A stretch of DNA of 64,000 nucleotides, taken from the NCBI RefSeq assembly GCF_003369915.1, contig NC_046673.1, forward strand, positions 12,880,001 through 12,944,000, in the 5' to 3' direction. Below, piece by piece: positions 1 through 11,604 of the stretch. The first letter of the stretch is position 1, and each line of letters begins with the position of its first letter. Under the pieces are notes generated by a model that worked only from the letters and a program-made list of their open reading frames with translations, did not search any database and was not told the DNA's origin. This stretch comes from Drosophila miranda. Lineage: Eukaryota; Arthropoda; Insecta; Diptera; Drosophilidae. The translations under genes were made by a program, and so were the position numbers.

Positions 1-2741
1 TCCATGAAAGTCTTCGACAGGAACTGCTTTCCGTTGTCGGAGTGGATCACCTCTGGCACCCCGAATTTGTAAAAGACCTCTTGCACCAGGAATTGAATGA
101 CGTTCGCCGCGGTCGCCTCTCTCATCGCCTTCAAGAAGGTGAATTTCGAAAAGTGGTCTACGACGACGAAAATCCAAGCCTGTCCCCTTTTCGACCTGGG
201 ATACTTTCCAAGGAAGTCTATGTAGAGCTTTTGGAATGGCCTCTCCGTGGTTACTTCCTGACCGATCCCGACTTGGCTCCGGTAATTGGGTGCTTTGGAT
301 TCCTTGCATTCGGTGCAGCTTCGGACGTATTCCCGCACTTGTGCCGTCATCGCCGGCCAGTAGTAGTGCCTTTTTAATCTATGCAAGGTCTTCTTCATTC
401 CACCGTGTCCAGCTGTGTGGTCTTCGTGGGCCTTTGCGATGAGGGTTTTCGTCAATGCCGCGGGAATCCATAATTTCCACATGGAACCTTCCACTTGGTC
501 GTCGATTTGCGCGAAGGCCATTCGCTTGAATACTAGGTCCCCGTCTATTCGCAGGTCAGGCAATACTTCTTTGTTCCTGCAGATTTCTTCTTTCAGCTCC
601 TGGTATTCCGTTGACTTGAATTCCGTCGTCTGGAATCCGAGGATTTCCGTTGGGTCTAGAACCACCTCCTCGATGCAGCGTGATAGTGTATCCGCCACTA
701 TATTTTCGACTCCCTTGCGGTGTTCGATCTCAAAGTCGAACCTCTGCAGCCGCAATGACCATCTCGCTAGACGCCCATTCAGGTCCTTGAGTGACATTAG
801 CCACTTGAGGCTGGCGTGATCAGTAATTACCGTGAACGGCATCAATTCCACATATGGCCTGAATCTCTCTATCGCCAATACCGCAGCTAAACATTCTTTC
901 TCCGTTACAGAATAATTTATTTGGTGTTTGTTCAGCTTGGAAGAAAAGAATGCCACTGGACGCTCTGCTTTGTCGTCATCCAGCTGGAAAAGCACTGCTC
1001 CCACTCCAAAATTTGAGGCGTCGCACTGGATGTAAAAATGGCGTTTGAAGTCGGCATGGACTAATACAGGAGCCGTGGTGAGGGCCTTTTTCAGGGATTC
1101 TATGGCCGCCCTCGCTTCCGTTGGCAAGGAAAACTTCCCGCGCGCATGCTTCTTCAGAGCATCTGTTAACGGTACAGCGACGGTTGCGAAGTCCTTGATG
1201 AAGCGCCTATACCATCCTGCGGTTCCTATGAAGCTCCGTAGCTCCTTCACTGAACTTGGGTTCGGGATCTTTTGTATAGCCACAACCCTATCGGGATCCA
1301 TTTGCAGCGTGCCACCTCCGATGATAAACCCTAGGTATTTTAGCGACTTAAAGCAGAATTTGGATTTTTTTAAGCCTATCGTCAAATTCGCTCTTTTCAG
1401 GCACTGGGCCACCAATCGCAGATACCGCAGATGCGTCTGGAAGTCCGGGGCTATCACCAAAAGATCGTCCAAATAAACGAAAACGTTTGATCGGAGCTGA
1501 GTTGGAATTACCTTATCCATCACTCTGCATAACCTCTGGGCAGCGTTACACAGACCGAAGGGCATCATCACGAATTGATACAGCGGACGGCCTGCGACGG
1601 TAAATGCGGTGCACTTCCGGCTTTCTGGGTCCAGTTTAATCTGCCAGAATGCGAATTTGAGGTCGACGCTAGAAATGTAGTATGTCTGGTCAATCCTGGA
1701 TAGTATACCCTCGATACTAGGAAGAGGGTAAGCATCTTTTACGGTGAGTTGGTTCAGTTTCCGCGCGTCCAAACAGAATCTATTTTTGTTTGGCTTTCGC
1801 ACCACCGTCGTCCGATTGCTCCATGGACTATCGCTAACTTCGATCACTCCTAGCTCCAGCATTTTATCCACCTCGGTCCAGATCACCTCCTGCATCGCTG
1901 GGGATTGAGGGTAATGCCGATCTTTAAATGGTTCTGCGCCCTCGATCAACTGGATCCGATGCTGCTCTACCGTCGTTGTTCCCAATCCGGCATCCTCATA
2001 GGTCAGAAACTCCTTCTTTACCTTCTCCAGCTCTTCGGTTTCCGTGTCTTCCAGGGCCCAAGCTTCCACTTCCACGTCCTCCGGGCGATGTTCGGCGTAC
2101 TGGCTGATTTGTGACATTTGGATCTCGCCTACTTGGACCTCGCTGGATCTACTGGACTCTTCTCCGAGGACTGTGGGAGCCAGCGCGAAGGATCTCCAGA
2201 AATCTATGCCCAAGTACATGGCTTGCTCTAGGTACGGGCATACGTAAAACAAGATCTCTTTGTTCATTCCGTTATATCTTACGCAGAGTTTGGTTTTGCC
2301 GATTATGGACCTGTCTTCTCCAGAGGCTGTCTTGATGATCGAGACATAATTGTCCATTTCCACCTCAAGGTCGGCAAGGAGTTCACGGCTGCCCTTTCCT
2401 AAGACACTAACGGATGCCCCAGTATCTAGGAGTCCAGCAATCCGATGTCCTCTTATCTGCACTTCGGCAAACACTCTGGGATCGCGTCCTGCTCCTCGTC
2501 TGACTGCCTCGGCCACCTCTTTGCGAGTCTGTCGCCTTTCCTTAAATCTGGAACGGGCCTTTTGGAGTCTACGACTGACACCGCGCATCCCCTCCAGCTG
2601 CCTGTCATCAAAGATTTGGTTTCGAATTTGTATGTATCTCCTCATCCTTTCTTCGGCCGGTACAAACTTCAAACTATTTTTATTTAATTTATTCGGGCTA
2701 TTATTCTTAAATTCTATATTAATTAGTGGACCATCGTTCAT
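1..2741 (-). mobile_element. LTR retrotransposon pol (protease, reverse transcriptase, RNase H, integrase), partial
   Basis: Polyprotein of a Ty3/gypsy-type element, read leftwards and cut by the left window edge. In order on the minus strand I see an aspartic protease motif (LLDTGAS, near 2420), a reverse transcriptase catalytic motif (YLDDLL, near 1470) and an integrase core motif (HSDNGKQF, near 40). All three lie in one reading frame, so pol appears open for over 900 codons. The first ATG of this frame (2741) overlaps the gag stop as ATGA. No stop was noticed in that frame, but I did not check every codon. The downstream end of integrase, any env and the 3' LTR lie outside the window. The clade is not certain; the long LTR and layout recall Osvaldo-like elements. 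Confidence 0.85.
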
Positions 2742-4231
2742 TTCTTCGCGGGCTTCTGTCCCGAGCGCTGATCTCCCGCTTTCATCATGCCCGCTCGTGC
2801 GTTTCCCGAGCAATTGGGACACGTTGGAGTAAACATTTCTGGTTTCCCGCAGCGGTAACAAAATATTTTGCGTTCCTTCGCCACGCAGTCTCGGAATCCG
2901 TGGTCGAACTGGCCGCAATTCCAGCAACACAGCCTGGGTTTGTTCGCCAGGTGAGTTTCTTCCACCATCCTTGCTTCGTCTTCATCCAGAAACTCCGTTT
3001 CCGGCTCTAGCTCCTCCACTCGCTTCCCGGCTGATTGGAATTTCGGCACAGGACGGAACGTCGACTTCTGCTCGCGTCCGCGAAAGTGGTACTCCACTTC
3101 CAGGCACTCTTCCCTCAGCTGCTCCACGTTCCGGACTCGGATCGCGTAAACGTAGCGGGCGATCTCATCATCGAGCCCCTTCTTCAAGACTCGCACCATT
3201 TCGGACTCAACCAAAGGTGTGGTGAGTCTAGCCGCCAGTCTGCGCATCGCTCTAAAATATTCTTCCACAGATTCGCCAGATTGTTGCCTTCGCTCATGCA
3301 AGGTGCGTAGCCGCTCGAACTCGCCACCCACTGCTCGGAACCGGGACACCAACTCGTCCTTCAAATCCTCCCATCCTTCCGGAGGCCGTTCTCGGACAAA
3401 TTGCCAATACCACTCCGCCGCTTGTCCTTTGACGAGATGGTGAAAGTTGTCAAGGACCTCGTCCCACGACCGTCGGTTCTGCCTACGGAGGAACTCGACC
3501 CTGAACACGAAGTCCTGCACCGTCATCTTATTTGGATCTCCATCTCCGTCGAAGTGGATTTCCCATTTGTCGACGCGCCCCCATCTCGCTCCTCTCCAAT
3601 CATCTCTCCTTTCATATGGTGGCAGATCTGTTGGACCTCCGCCGTCTCCTGATGTCTCCCGTCTCTGCCTTCCAGCACCTGGATCCAGGTCCGCATCGGC
3701 TATTCCTCGGCGCCAGTTCTGGCTCAACCTCGCCGGCTTCCTTGGAGGCGACTGTGAATTCCATGCGTCATCGTCCTTGGGTCTTTTGGGCATGGTCCCT
3801 GTGTTCGGCTTCTGCCTGAGGTGAGCTAGAGGCTGCTGATCGCCATTATTATTATCGTTGTTTTCACCCTGGTCTCTTTCCAATCTCAGATCTTGGATCA
3901 ATTCCACGTTCTGGCGAAGAGGCGCCATCACCTCTGTTATGGCCCCCATCAGCTCCATAAAGCCGCGACGGATCTCCTCCTGCAACGTCCTACTCAGAGT
4001 ATCTGCCATGCTGCCTCTCCACGTCTCCTGTGCTTGCGCTATGGCGACATTTACTCCTGAGAGAATCTCGGAGGGCAGTGCGTTCGATTGGCCTGGCAAA
4101 TTCCAGCTGTCGTCTTCACGCCCCTCAGCGCCCTGTGTGTCCCCGCCTTGCATCTGTCCTTGGAGGTTACCTGGTGGAGGAGTCCTGCGAGTCATTTTCT
4201 GCTTAGACCGCAAGTTGTACGCGCTCATCAA
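2738..4231 (-). CDS. Retrotransposon Gag protein (497 aa)
   Basis: Structural capsid/nucleocapsid protein of the LTR element, 497 codons uninterrupted. It has a basic and Gln/Asn-rich N-terminal third, then a central capsid-like region with tryptophan-rich segments (WYWQFVRERPPEGWEDL near residue 270), as in retrotransposon_gag domains. Near the C-terminus are paired zinc-knuckle-like motifs: CCWNCGQFDHGFRDC and then CYRCGKPEMFTPTCPNC. The second departs from the usual CX2CX4HX4C spacing and has no obvious His. The stop codon overlaps the ATG of pol. The 0.9-kb leader upstream holds only short shadow frames. An intact gag suggests a fairly recent insertion. Confidence 0.88.
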   Translation of the reverse strand: MMSAYNLRSKQKMTRRTPPPGNLQGQMQGGDTQGAEGREDDSWNLPGQSNALPSEILSGVNVAIAQAQETWRGSMADTLSRTLQEEIRRGFMELMGAITEVMAPLRQNVELIQDLRLERDQGENNDNNNGDQQPLAHLRQKPNTGTMPKRPKDDDAWNSQSPPRKPARLSQNWRRGIADADLDPGAGRQRRETSGDGGGPTDLPPYERRDDWRGARWGRVDKWEIHFDGDGDPNKMTVQDFVFRVEFLRRQNRRSWDEVLDNFHHLVKGQAAEWYWQFVRERPPEGWEDLKDELVSRFRAVGGEFERLRTLHERRQQSGESVEEYFRAMRRLAARLTTPLVESEMVRVLKKGLDDEIARYVYAIRVRNVEQLREECLEVEYHFRGREQKSTFRPVPKFQSAGKRVEELEPETEFLDEDEARMVEETHLANKPRLCCWNCGQFDHGFRDCVAKERKIFCYRCGKPEMFTPTCPNCSGNARAGMMKAGDQRSGQKPAKK

Positions 4232-5141
4232 CCTAGCCCTGTATTTCCCTACCTCGAACTATCCTACTTATCTTTTTATTCAATACAATTAATTATCTAC
4301 TCTTCTTTCAGAACAATCGCATAAACACTACCTATAACGCCAACTCACTGATCTTCAGCACAAAAACGTTTAATACGGCAAAAACACTAATAAGGGGGAA
4401 AGGAACCACAGCTACTACTAGGGCCAACTCTGCACATGGTGTTCTACGTCTTTTCCTGTCCAACGTCTAAAATTTGGCGAGCGCTGTTGACTGATCTTAT
4501 CTTCCTTGAAAGATTAAGAGTCAAGGGCGCTCACTTCCCTACAGTCGCTGTTTCCGCCTACTTCCCTACTGAATGTTCGTTGCGGGATGTTGTAGCTGCT
4601 CCGAGTGCAACGCGTGGCCGACATCTGTCCCCACGGGCCACTCAGAACAAAAAATCTCCTTGAGAATCTACTCTCCCGACTCCATCCAGCGGTAAGCAGG
4701 GGAAGCGAAAAACAGAAATCTTTCTGACCATTCCTAACTTCGGGTATTTCTTTTTCTTCAGGTTCTCCTTTTGCACACCAGGCACCGGGCCGGTTGCTAA
4801 CTGGCTTTTGGATTCTCCTCTGCCAGTGCCAAACCAAATCCCCTCTTGAGATTGCCTGCTTCCCGTTGTCAGATAAGTGCCGAAACATCCAACATCAAAA
4901 AAAACTATTTACTTTGTGGATTTTTTTCTTGCATCCTCAGGTCCCTCCGCGCCGTGCTTCTGTGAGCCAACTCGTCGAGTCCCTCACAGGCCACCGGAAC
5001 ACCGATGGACCCCAGATTGCAGAATACCACTCGAGATCTATCTTTTCTGCTGGATATTTATAATTTCTTCGACGTCCGTATGATTCGCATCCGTACTCTC
5101 CCTCTTTGATGGTCGAGCCAGGACTGCGAGTCCACTTCCCT

Positions 5142-5159
5142 GTCTCAGATTGGGCGCCA
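5142..5159 (-). other. Primer-binding site of the LTR retrotransposon
   Basis: The minus strand reads TGGCGCCCAATCTGAGAC immediately inside the LTR. TGGCGCCC is the classical complement of a tRNA 3' end used to prime minus-strand DNA synthesis (tRNA-Lys-like in many elements). It lies four bases (ATAA) from the inferred LTR terminus ending in ...CGTAACA. Its position, gag-side of the LTR, fixes the element orientation as leftward. Confidence 0.75.
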
Positions 5160-5163
5160 TTAT

Positions 5164-6430
5164 TGTTACGAACCTTTGTTTTTCTTTGGGGCAAGGCCGG
5201 CTAGCCAGTCATCCCAGGGCTGGATACTTCCCAAGCCCTCAGGTCGCACAACAACCAACTGATTGGACATCTCGAACAAAATGAAACAACAAAAATAACC
5301 GACAAAAAAAACTGAAAAAAACGGACTCTACTCGACAAACAACATTACAGTCTTCCCTCAACACAGACTTGGACCAGGTCGAGGTGTCGATGTTTTCCCC
5401 CCGACGCACCCACCCTACCTGAGATCTGAATCACACGTTCCGGATCTCCCTGCCATTGGCAAAAGCCTTACCCTCTCGTTGCTGTGGCTCCTCTTCCCCC
5501 ATACGAAACGCTTAACAATTCATTTCTTCGTTATAATCTTCACTTCATTTCCTATTTTCACACGATATCATTTCTAAACTAGGCCTGCCTATTCATCCCC
5601 CCTCATCTTAGTACTACTGGCGGTTAATAAATAATTAGATTAATAGGAATAAATAATATAATAAATATAAATAAATAGGTTACATATATATAATAAATAT
5701 GGACGGACTTAAATTACATATACTTATAGCTAGAGACGTCTAACAAAAATAATTAATGGGAGTAAATAAGTTGATGTGCTTTTTTTTCTTCTCCCTAAGT
5801 GGGCGAGGGTCCCGCACTACGTGGCCAGGTCTGATCCTTCGAGACCAGCAGGAACAACAGGCCAGGGTGGCGGAGCTGTGACCTATTCCCTACGGCCAAC
5901 AAAAAAATAAATTTGGGGTTTCTTAACTCCCCCTTTGGAGCGGACTCACTCTTATGCTTCCTGGTCCTGGTTCCTGGTCTTTCCCTGATCTGGATCCCCT
6001 GGAATCACATTTATTTATCTTTTATTCATTTTTTTGCAGGGTGATGGCCACTACTCCATCCTCATCCCACTCACTTTTTCTTTCAGAACAAAAAAAAATC
6101 GCTAAGTCACTAGGTCCGGCGCGCATGCTCCTCCGTTGCGGGAACTTTTTTTCTGAACCCCCTCTTGGCTGTTCTGTTTAATGCTCCCGGCTGCCGATCC
6201 CCATCGCTCTCTGTTCTATCGCCCTTGAACTAGGTTCAAGGGCATGGCCTGATTCGGGCTGCTGTCGGCTCTCTTTCCTTTTGGGTGTGGGTGAGTTGGC
6301 TTCGGGACTCCGTTATGGGATGAGATCGGAAATCCTCTCACAACGGCTCCGGAGAGCGCGCGGAACTCTAACTCTCCAGGACCAGGTGGCCACTCTTCGC
6401 TAACCTTTCCCCTTAAATTTTGGCCCTGCC
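5164..6430 (-). repeat. 5' long terminal repeat of the LTR retrotransposon (right end approximate)
   Basis: The LTR begins next to the primer-binding site: the plus strand starts TGTTACGAACC, so the minus-strand LTR ends in CA as expected. The other end is not resolved, because the partner LTR is off-window and I cannot compare the two. About 1.2 kb fits the change in sequence character near 6.4-6.5 kb. The segment is pyrimidine-rich, without a convincing coding frame, and should hold the element promoter. The leader from 4232 to 5141 lies between the LTR and gag and shows nothing coding. Confidence 0.5.
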
Positions 6431-6754
6431 ACCCTGTTCAAAAAAAATACCTTCCTCTCAGCGCTTCTAGGGTCTCGCCTATCGATATCTTCGCATGCAA
6501 CAGCTGCATCTTGTCCCATGCGGCTTTTCAAAATGTGGAATTTGCCAATTCAAGTTGTGTTTGTGGTAGCTTACTAACGTTTCTTTAATAGCTTTAAGGT
6601 ATATTTCGTTAATAATGTCTTTATTCAGCAATCAGCTGTGTGTGGCGGCGGGTGCTGCCACATCGCTGTAATTGACAAAAAAATAGCGCTCACCGAGTTC
6701 GTTACTGCAGCAGCATGTTTTTACGTAACCACTTACGTTTTTTACCGTTTGGGC

Positions 6755-7510
6755 AACATTCTGCATACCCTGGGAAAAGGATATTATAGAGATGAGAAAA
6801 TGTTTGTCATCCCAGGCTCCGTAGCTTGCAAGATATTAATCATATGCATGAATATGTCTAAAACATATCAATTTGAGAACATTTCTTTATAATTACGTTT
6901 TAAAAACAGTTTGGAAAACAAGATCTTCATATAAAATTAACGAAATAGGGTATAAAAATGCCTGTACACGCATCATGTCTTCAAATACCAGCAACATTGC
7001 GACTGTTTTTTGTTTAAGCCTTGTTTTAGCCTAAATACAATAAAAGCAAGGACTATAAACTAGCCAATCTTAAAGAAAATGTATTCATCGACGGGCTAAA
7101 ATTATGTGGGCAGAACTAAGGGTTTTAGTTAGACAGAATTATTCAACGGAATATAAAAATTGAACAATATGAACGACTATCCTCTTTACATTTTTTGTGT
7201 GACCTATTTCGCAAAATCCTTTTTTTGTTTGACCATTTTCGCTAAAACCTTTTTTTACGCAAAATGCAATAAAAGCAAGTATTTAAAATAAGCCAGTTAG
7301 GTAGAAAATTGATTCATTAATCGGAAAAAAATTATGTGGGCATGGTTGAAAGTTCTATCTAGCTAGTAATATTCGACGGAAGATCAAAAACGAGGAACAT
7401 GTAAGCGTCAGTATATTTACGGTATATTTTGTAAATGAGATAGTATGTTTCGGTATATTTCTGAGGCTCGGACTGTATATTTTATCCATAAGAGTCCGCG
7501 GTCACACTGC
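6755..7510 (+). repeat. Dispersed repeat, inverted copy of 56270-57060
   Basis: This segment aligns, in reverse complement and nearly end to end, with 56270-57060. Shared landmarks in order are GTTTGTCATCCCAGGCTCCG, AACATATCAATTTGAGAA, ACGCATCATGTCTTC, CCAGCAACATTGCGACTG, AATTATTCAACGGAATATAA, GACCATTTTCGCTAAAACC, ATGTGGGCATGGTTGAAAGT and GGTATATTTCTGAGG, ending in CCGCGGTCACACTG. The short open frame at 6638-6892 lies partly inside this repeat and is not considered a gene. No transposase-like coding or clear terminal inverted repeats are visible. Confidence 0.85.
7405..7509 (+). promoter_or_regulatory. Core promoter of flacc (motif 6-like elements and motif 1)
   Basis: GTCAGTATATTTAC and two further GTATATTT elements (7405-7465) match the fly core-promoter motif 6. 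They are followed by a perfect motif 1, CGGTCACACTG, at 7499-7509. Motif 1 is bound by M1BP at TATA-less housekeeping promoters. Transcription should start at or near this site, leaving a short 5' leader before the ATG at 7736. A possible small leader intron has its donor near 7656 (GCAG|GTGAGTG). A decayed DRE (TATCCATA) lies between the elements; the inverted copy at 56300 has an intact TATCGATA. Confidence 0.7.
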
Positions 7511-7735
7511 GAATAGAGCAAAAAAAGGAAGAAATAAGAAACTGGAGAGTGCAACAAAGTAGTATAACATAAATAAATAACAATTTTAGAGCGGGAAAAA
7601 ACGATAAGCGAATTTCAAAAGCAAAACTCCGCGAAGCATAAGTTGCAGGCGCAGGTGAGTGATTGCGTTTGCGGCCGGAGGCCCCGTCCAGGAACCGTTT
7701 TGAAACAGAGAACCCACGCTTAAGGATCATATCAT

Positions 7736-10700
7736 ATGGAAAAGAAGACCAAGGATACTCTAAGGAGATACAAAAAGTCCTCTCGCCACAATGCCACGCA
7801 CACAAGCAGCGAGAGCAGCAGCACGGAATCGGAGAGCGGCAGCAGTTCGTTCAGCAGCACCGACAGCGAGACGGGGCATGCCGCCAGCAGCCATGGGGCT
7901 GTCCATCATGGTCATCCACATGGGCATCATCCACGCTCCGCGGAGCGTCATCATCGCAAGAAGAAAAGCAGCAGGCGGGCGGCCAGTTCCTCGGGCGATG
8001 AGCAGCACCAGCGTCGCAAGCGGGACAAGCGCGATCATGTCCAGAAGAAGCTGGTGGCCAAGCGGAATCACATCAAGCGAAAGTTGAAGGAGGCGCGACT
8101 CAAGAAGCGTGCTGCCGCCGCCTTGAGCGGCCATGTCCATCGGTCACTGTCGCCGGCCACGCGCTCGAAGCTCAAGAAACTGGCGGAAAGGAAGCGTTTG
8201 CGTGCCGCCAGCAAGGAGCAGCGGGAGCGTGAGAAACTACGGGCTGTGCAGCGGGATCGGGAACGGGATCATCATCGGCTGGGCAGCAGTCGATCGCCTC
8301 CGAGTTCTTCCACGACGACCACAACCAAGATCCGCATCCATCAGGATGTGGTGGGCAAGCGCCAGAAGAGTCCTGGCCTGGGGCCCAATGGTCCGGGCGG
8401 CAGTGGCGGCAGCGGCGGTCATCCCGGTCCCGGGTCGTCGCGCATGCACCACCAGCTGATGTCGCGCGAGAAGATCATCATTCAGACGCGGGCCCGCGGA
8501 CGCACTGCCTCCCTGGAGCGTGAGCGAGAGCGCGAGCGTGAAAGAGAGCGGGAGCGCGAAAGAGAGCGTCATGATCTGTCGCTGCGCGAAAGGGATCGTC
8601 GGGATCGGGACAGGGAGCGAGAGCGAGCCGAGCGAGAGGCGGCCCGGGATAAGGAGCGCGCCGAAGCTCTGGCCCGTTGCCAGGAGCGCCAGCGGGAAAG
8701 AGAGCGACTCGCACGCGAGAAACTGCGCCGCCAGGAGGAGGATGACGGCAAGCGGGGAGGCGGCGGCAGTGGTGGTGGTGGAATCAATGGACGCGACCTG
8801 GACCTGCAGGCCTATGCCAGCCGAGAGCGTTCCCTCGATGCTGTGGAGCGAGAGCGAGGCGGCGGTCGCCATATTCGGGACAAGCGGGAGCTGGATCCGT
8901 ACGATCGGGAACAGGAGTACATAGAGGAGCGGCATGGCCATGGCCTGATCGATGAGATGCGTCGCTATCGTCGCCGCGAGCTGAGTCCCCTGGCCGAGCA
9001 CTATGTGCCCCGCCTGCGGGATCCACGCGATCTCTACTCCGAGGAGGAGCGCGAAAGGTAAGAAGGCCATTCTTCTGTCTGTCATTCCTTGATCTCTTTC
9101 ATCTTTAGGGCCTACAAGCGGGCATTCATGGATGCGCGGTTCTCATCGCGCGAACGCGAGGCCTGGATCGAGGCCCGAGAGCTGAGGGAGCGCGAACTCC
9201 AGGGACGCGACTATCGGGAGCTGGTGGAGCCCGAGGAGGTCCTCTATCCGGACGAGCGGGAGCGTGTAATCCGCGATCGAGAGCGGGAACGTGAGCGGGA
9301 ACGCAATCTCGAGAGGGAGCGCAACCTGGGGCCACCACGCGGCGAGTACCGGCCGGAGTGGGAGCGCGAATGGGATGACGATGGCAACAGTGCCGGCGGC
9401 GGCGGTAGTGGCACTCCCGGCCGTCCCAGCGGCTTTGTGGGCGGCCCCAAGCGCGGCAAGCCGCCGCCACATCCAGGGGCTGTTCCCCAGCAGGCGCCCC
9501 AGCAGCATCATTCCGCCTCCGAGCCCGACTGGGATGCGGATGAAAGGGAGCGCGAGCGGGAACGAGATCGAGAGAGAGAGCGCGAGCGCGAGCGGGAACG
9601 TGAACGCGAACGGGATCCCCGTGATGACAGGCCGGACAATGGCAGCGGTGGAGCAGGTGGTGGCGGTGTGGTCATCATCAAAAACGAGCCCGCCTGGCTG
9701 GAGCACGATCAGCGGGAGAAGCCACGCTCCTGGCAGCAGCAGCAGTCCAACTCTGGCGGGGATTGGCGCGACAACGATGAGCCCTTTGGACGTAACAGTG
9801 GTGGTGGTGGTGGTGGCGGCGGTTCCAACGATGCTCCACCGCCAGCCAACCATCCGCATCCCCCGTCACCCCACCATCATGTGCATCCGCGTGGCGAACG
9901 CGGCTCCGGACGGGGCTTTCGACGTGGCGGCCACGGCCATGGGGATCATGGAGAGTCTCGTGGTGGTCCCGGCTACAGGTCGCATCCGCCACCGCTGATG
10001 ACGCTGCCCGTGCAGCCACCGGGCGGCTATCATGGAGGTGGCGGTGGTGGTGGCGGCTCGCGGGGCTTTCCGCACAAACGGATGCAGTATGGCGGCGGCG
10101 GACCCGGCTGTGAGCGTGGCGCACCACCCGGCTCATCGTCGTTCCTCAAGAAGCACATCCATGTGCCGCTCGTGTCGCCCACACACCCCACACCGCTGCT
10201 CCAATGCCAGCTGTCGGCACCGGGGGGCAAGCCGCCGGTGGGCAATGGCGCTGCCGCACAGGCCAGCGCTGTGGCGGCCGCCACAACAGCGGTCGCAGCG
10301 GCCAAGGCAGCCGCCCAGAGTGCCGCCAATGCCACCACCAATCCGGGCATTCTGGCCCAAGTGAGCGGCAAACTGGGCAGCGGCACAACGACCCACATCA
10401 AGCAGGAGGATGCCTCCGAGGACTCGGTGATGAGCACACCCAGTGTGAGCACCCAGGACTCAGAGTCGCCCAGTGGTTCAGCGATTGGCAACGAGTTGGT
10501 GGGGTGCAGCATCATCAAGCAGGAGCCGCGGCCGATCACACGAGAGCCAGAGGCGGAGGAGCTGAGTGAGATCAGCGACAGCGACGATGACATTCTCAAC
10601 ACAACGGAGATCAGCCTGGGGAGCAGTGCGGCACCTCTTGTGCGACCCAAGGACGAGCCGCAGCTGGACGCTGATCCATTGGCTGGCACACAGGAGCTCT

Positions 10701-11604
10701 CCACGGACACACTCTCGCCAAGCACAGCGGAGGAGATCAAGAGCGAGAGTCCATCCGCGGCGACGACAGCGGGTACGGGAATGGCAACACTAAATGGGGG
10801 CATTATCAGTGGCAATATCAAGGTGGAGGAGGTCGATGAGGTGCTGGACTTTGAGGAGATATCCGACGGTGAACTGGAGGAGGATGCCCGTCACAAAGGT
10901 GAGGATAGCCCCCCTTCCCCAAAGAAGGAGCCCTTGACTAATTTCTGAATCTCTGTGTAATCTCAGGCATTGGCGATGCCTTAGGCGTGGACTGGCAGGG
11001 CCTGATAGCCGAGACCAGGCAGCAGGCAGAGGAGCAATCGGCACAGCAGCAGGGCGTGGACAGAGGGACCTCGGCCAAGCAGCGGTGGCAGCCGCATCGT
11101 TTGATTCTTGACATGGGCATATCGTTTGGAATGGCCGGCGAGCAGTATGCCCGTCGCGTCATGGAGGACGCCCGACAGCAGCTCATCCAGGAGAAGGAAC
11201 AGCTGAGGCTGGCCGAGGAACAGGCCCTGCTGCAGCAACAGCTGGCGGAGGAGCAGGCAGCCGATCCGGAGGATCTTCCCATTATCAAAAAGGAGGAGCC
11301 TGCCCTTAAGCGCGCCTCACCGCTGCACGACTACCGCGACATTCTGGCCACCGATCAACTGGCGCCCATGGCCTGCGTTCAGCAGGGTCTACGCGGCCTT
11401 GCCGCCGAGCGCCAGCGTCTGATGGGCAATGTATGCGGCCCGGGGAGTCGGGCGCTCTGCGCTCGCCAGGATCTGCGCCTGCGACGGCAGCTGTGCGGCC
11501 TGCCCGCCCGCGAGTGCGAGTTTCCGCGCAATATGCCCGTGGTGGGCGAGGAGCTGCGGCATTTGGCCATGCAAATGTTCCAGCGCAGCCTCGACGTCAA
11601 ATGA
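7736..11604 (+). CDS. flacc: Flacc/Xio, ZC3H13-like subunit of the m6A methyltransferase complex
   Basis: Exons 7736-9057, 9109-10898 and 10967-11604 give 1249 residues, longer than the ~1150 I remember for D. melanogaster Flacc. In flies Flacc bridges Nito (RBM15) and Fl(2)d (WTAP) in the nuclear m6A writer complex that controls Sxl splicing. Visible features: a Ser/His-rich N-terminus (STESESGSSSFSSTDSE), long Arg-Glu/Arg-Asp repeats (about residues 160-310 and 500-600), Gly-rich linkers, then an acidic region with many SUMO-type PsiKxE motifs. A helical Gln/Glu-rich C-terminal domain (about residues 1038-1249, third exon) carries the conserved-looking sequence HRLILDMGISFGMAGEQYAR. Introns are only 51 and 68 nt. 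GC is high, so antisense frames are long but spurious. After the UGA the same frame stays open for 48 codons (see separate entry). Confidence 0.88.

Noticed and set aside
2350-4324. Several plus-strand frames opposite gag and pol.
   Set aside because: Shadows of the minus-strand retrotransposon genes, which carry all the recognisable motifs.
6638-6892. An 84-codon plus-strand frame before flacc.
   Set aside because: Its second half lies in the dispersed repeat and is broken in the other copy; there is no family resemblance.
7760-8140. A 126-codon antisense frame in flacc.
   Set aside because: Overlaps the firm coding exon, with no supporting signal of its own.
8237-9085. A 282-codon antisense frame across flacc exon 1 (with others at 9143-9859 and 10030-10821).
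   Set aside because: Opposite a GC-rich repetitive coding exon; composition is a mirror of RE/Gly repeats with no domain or splice logic.
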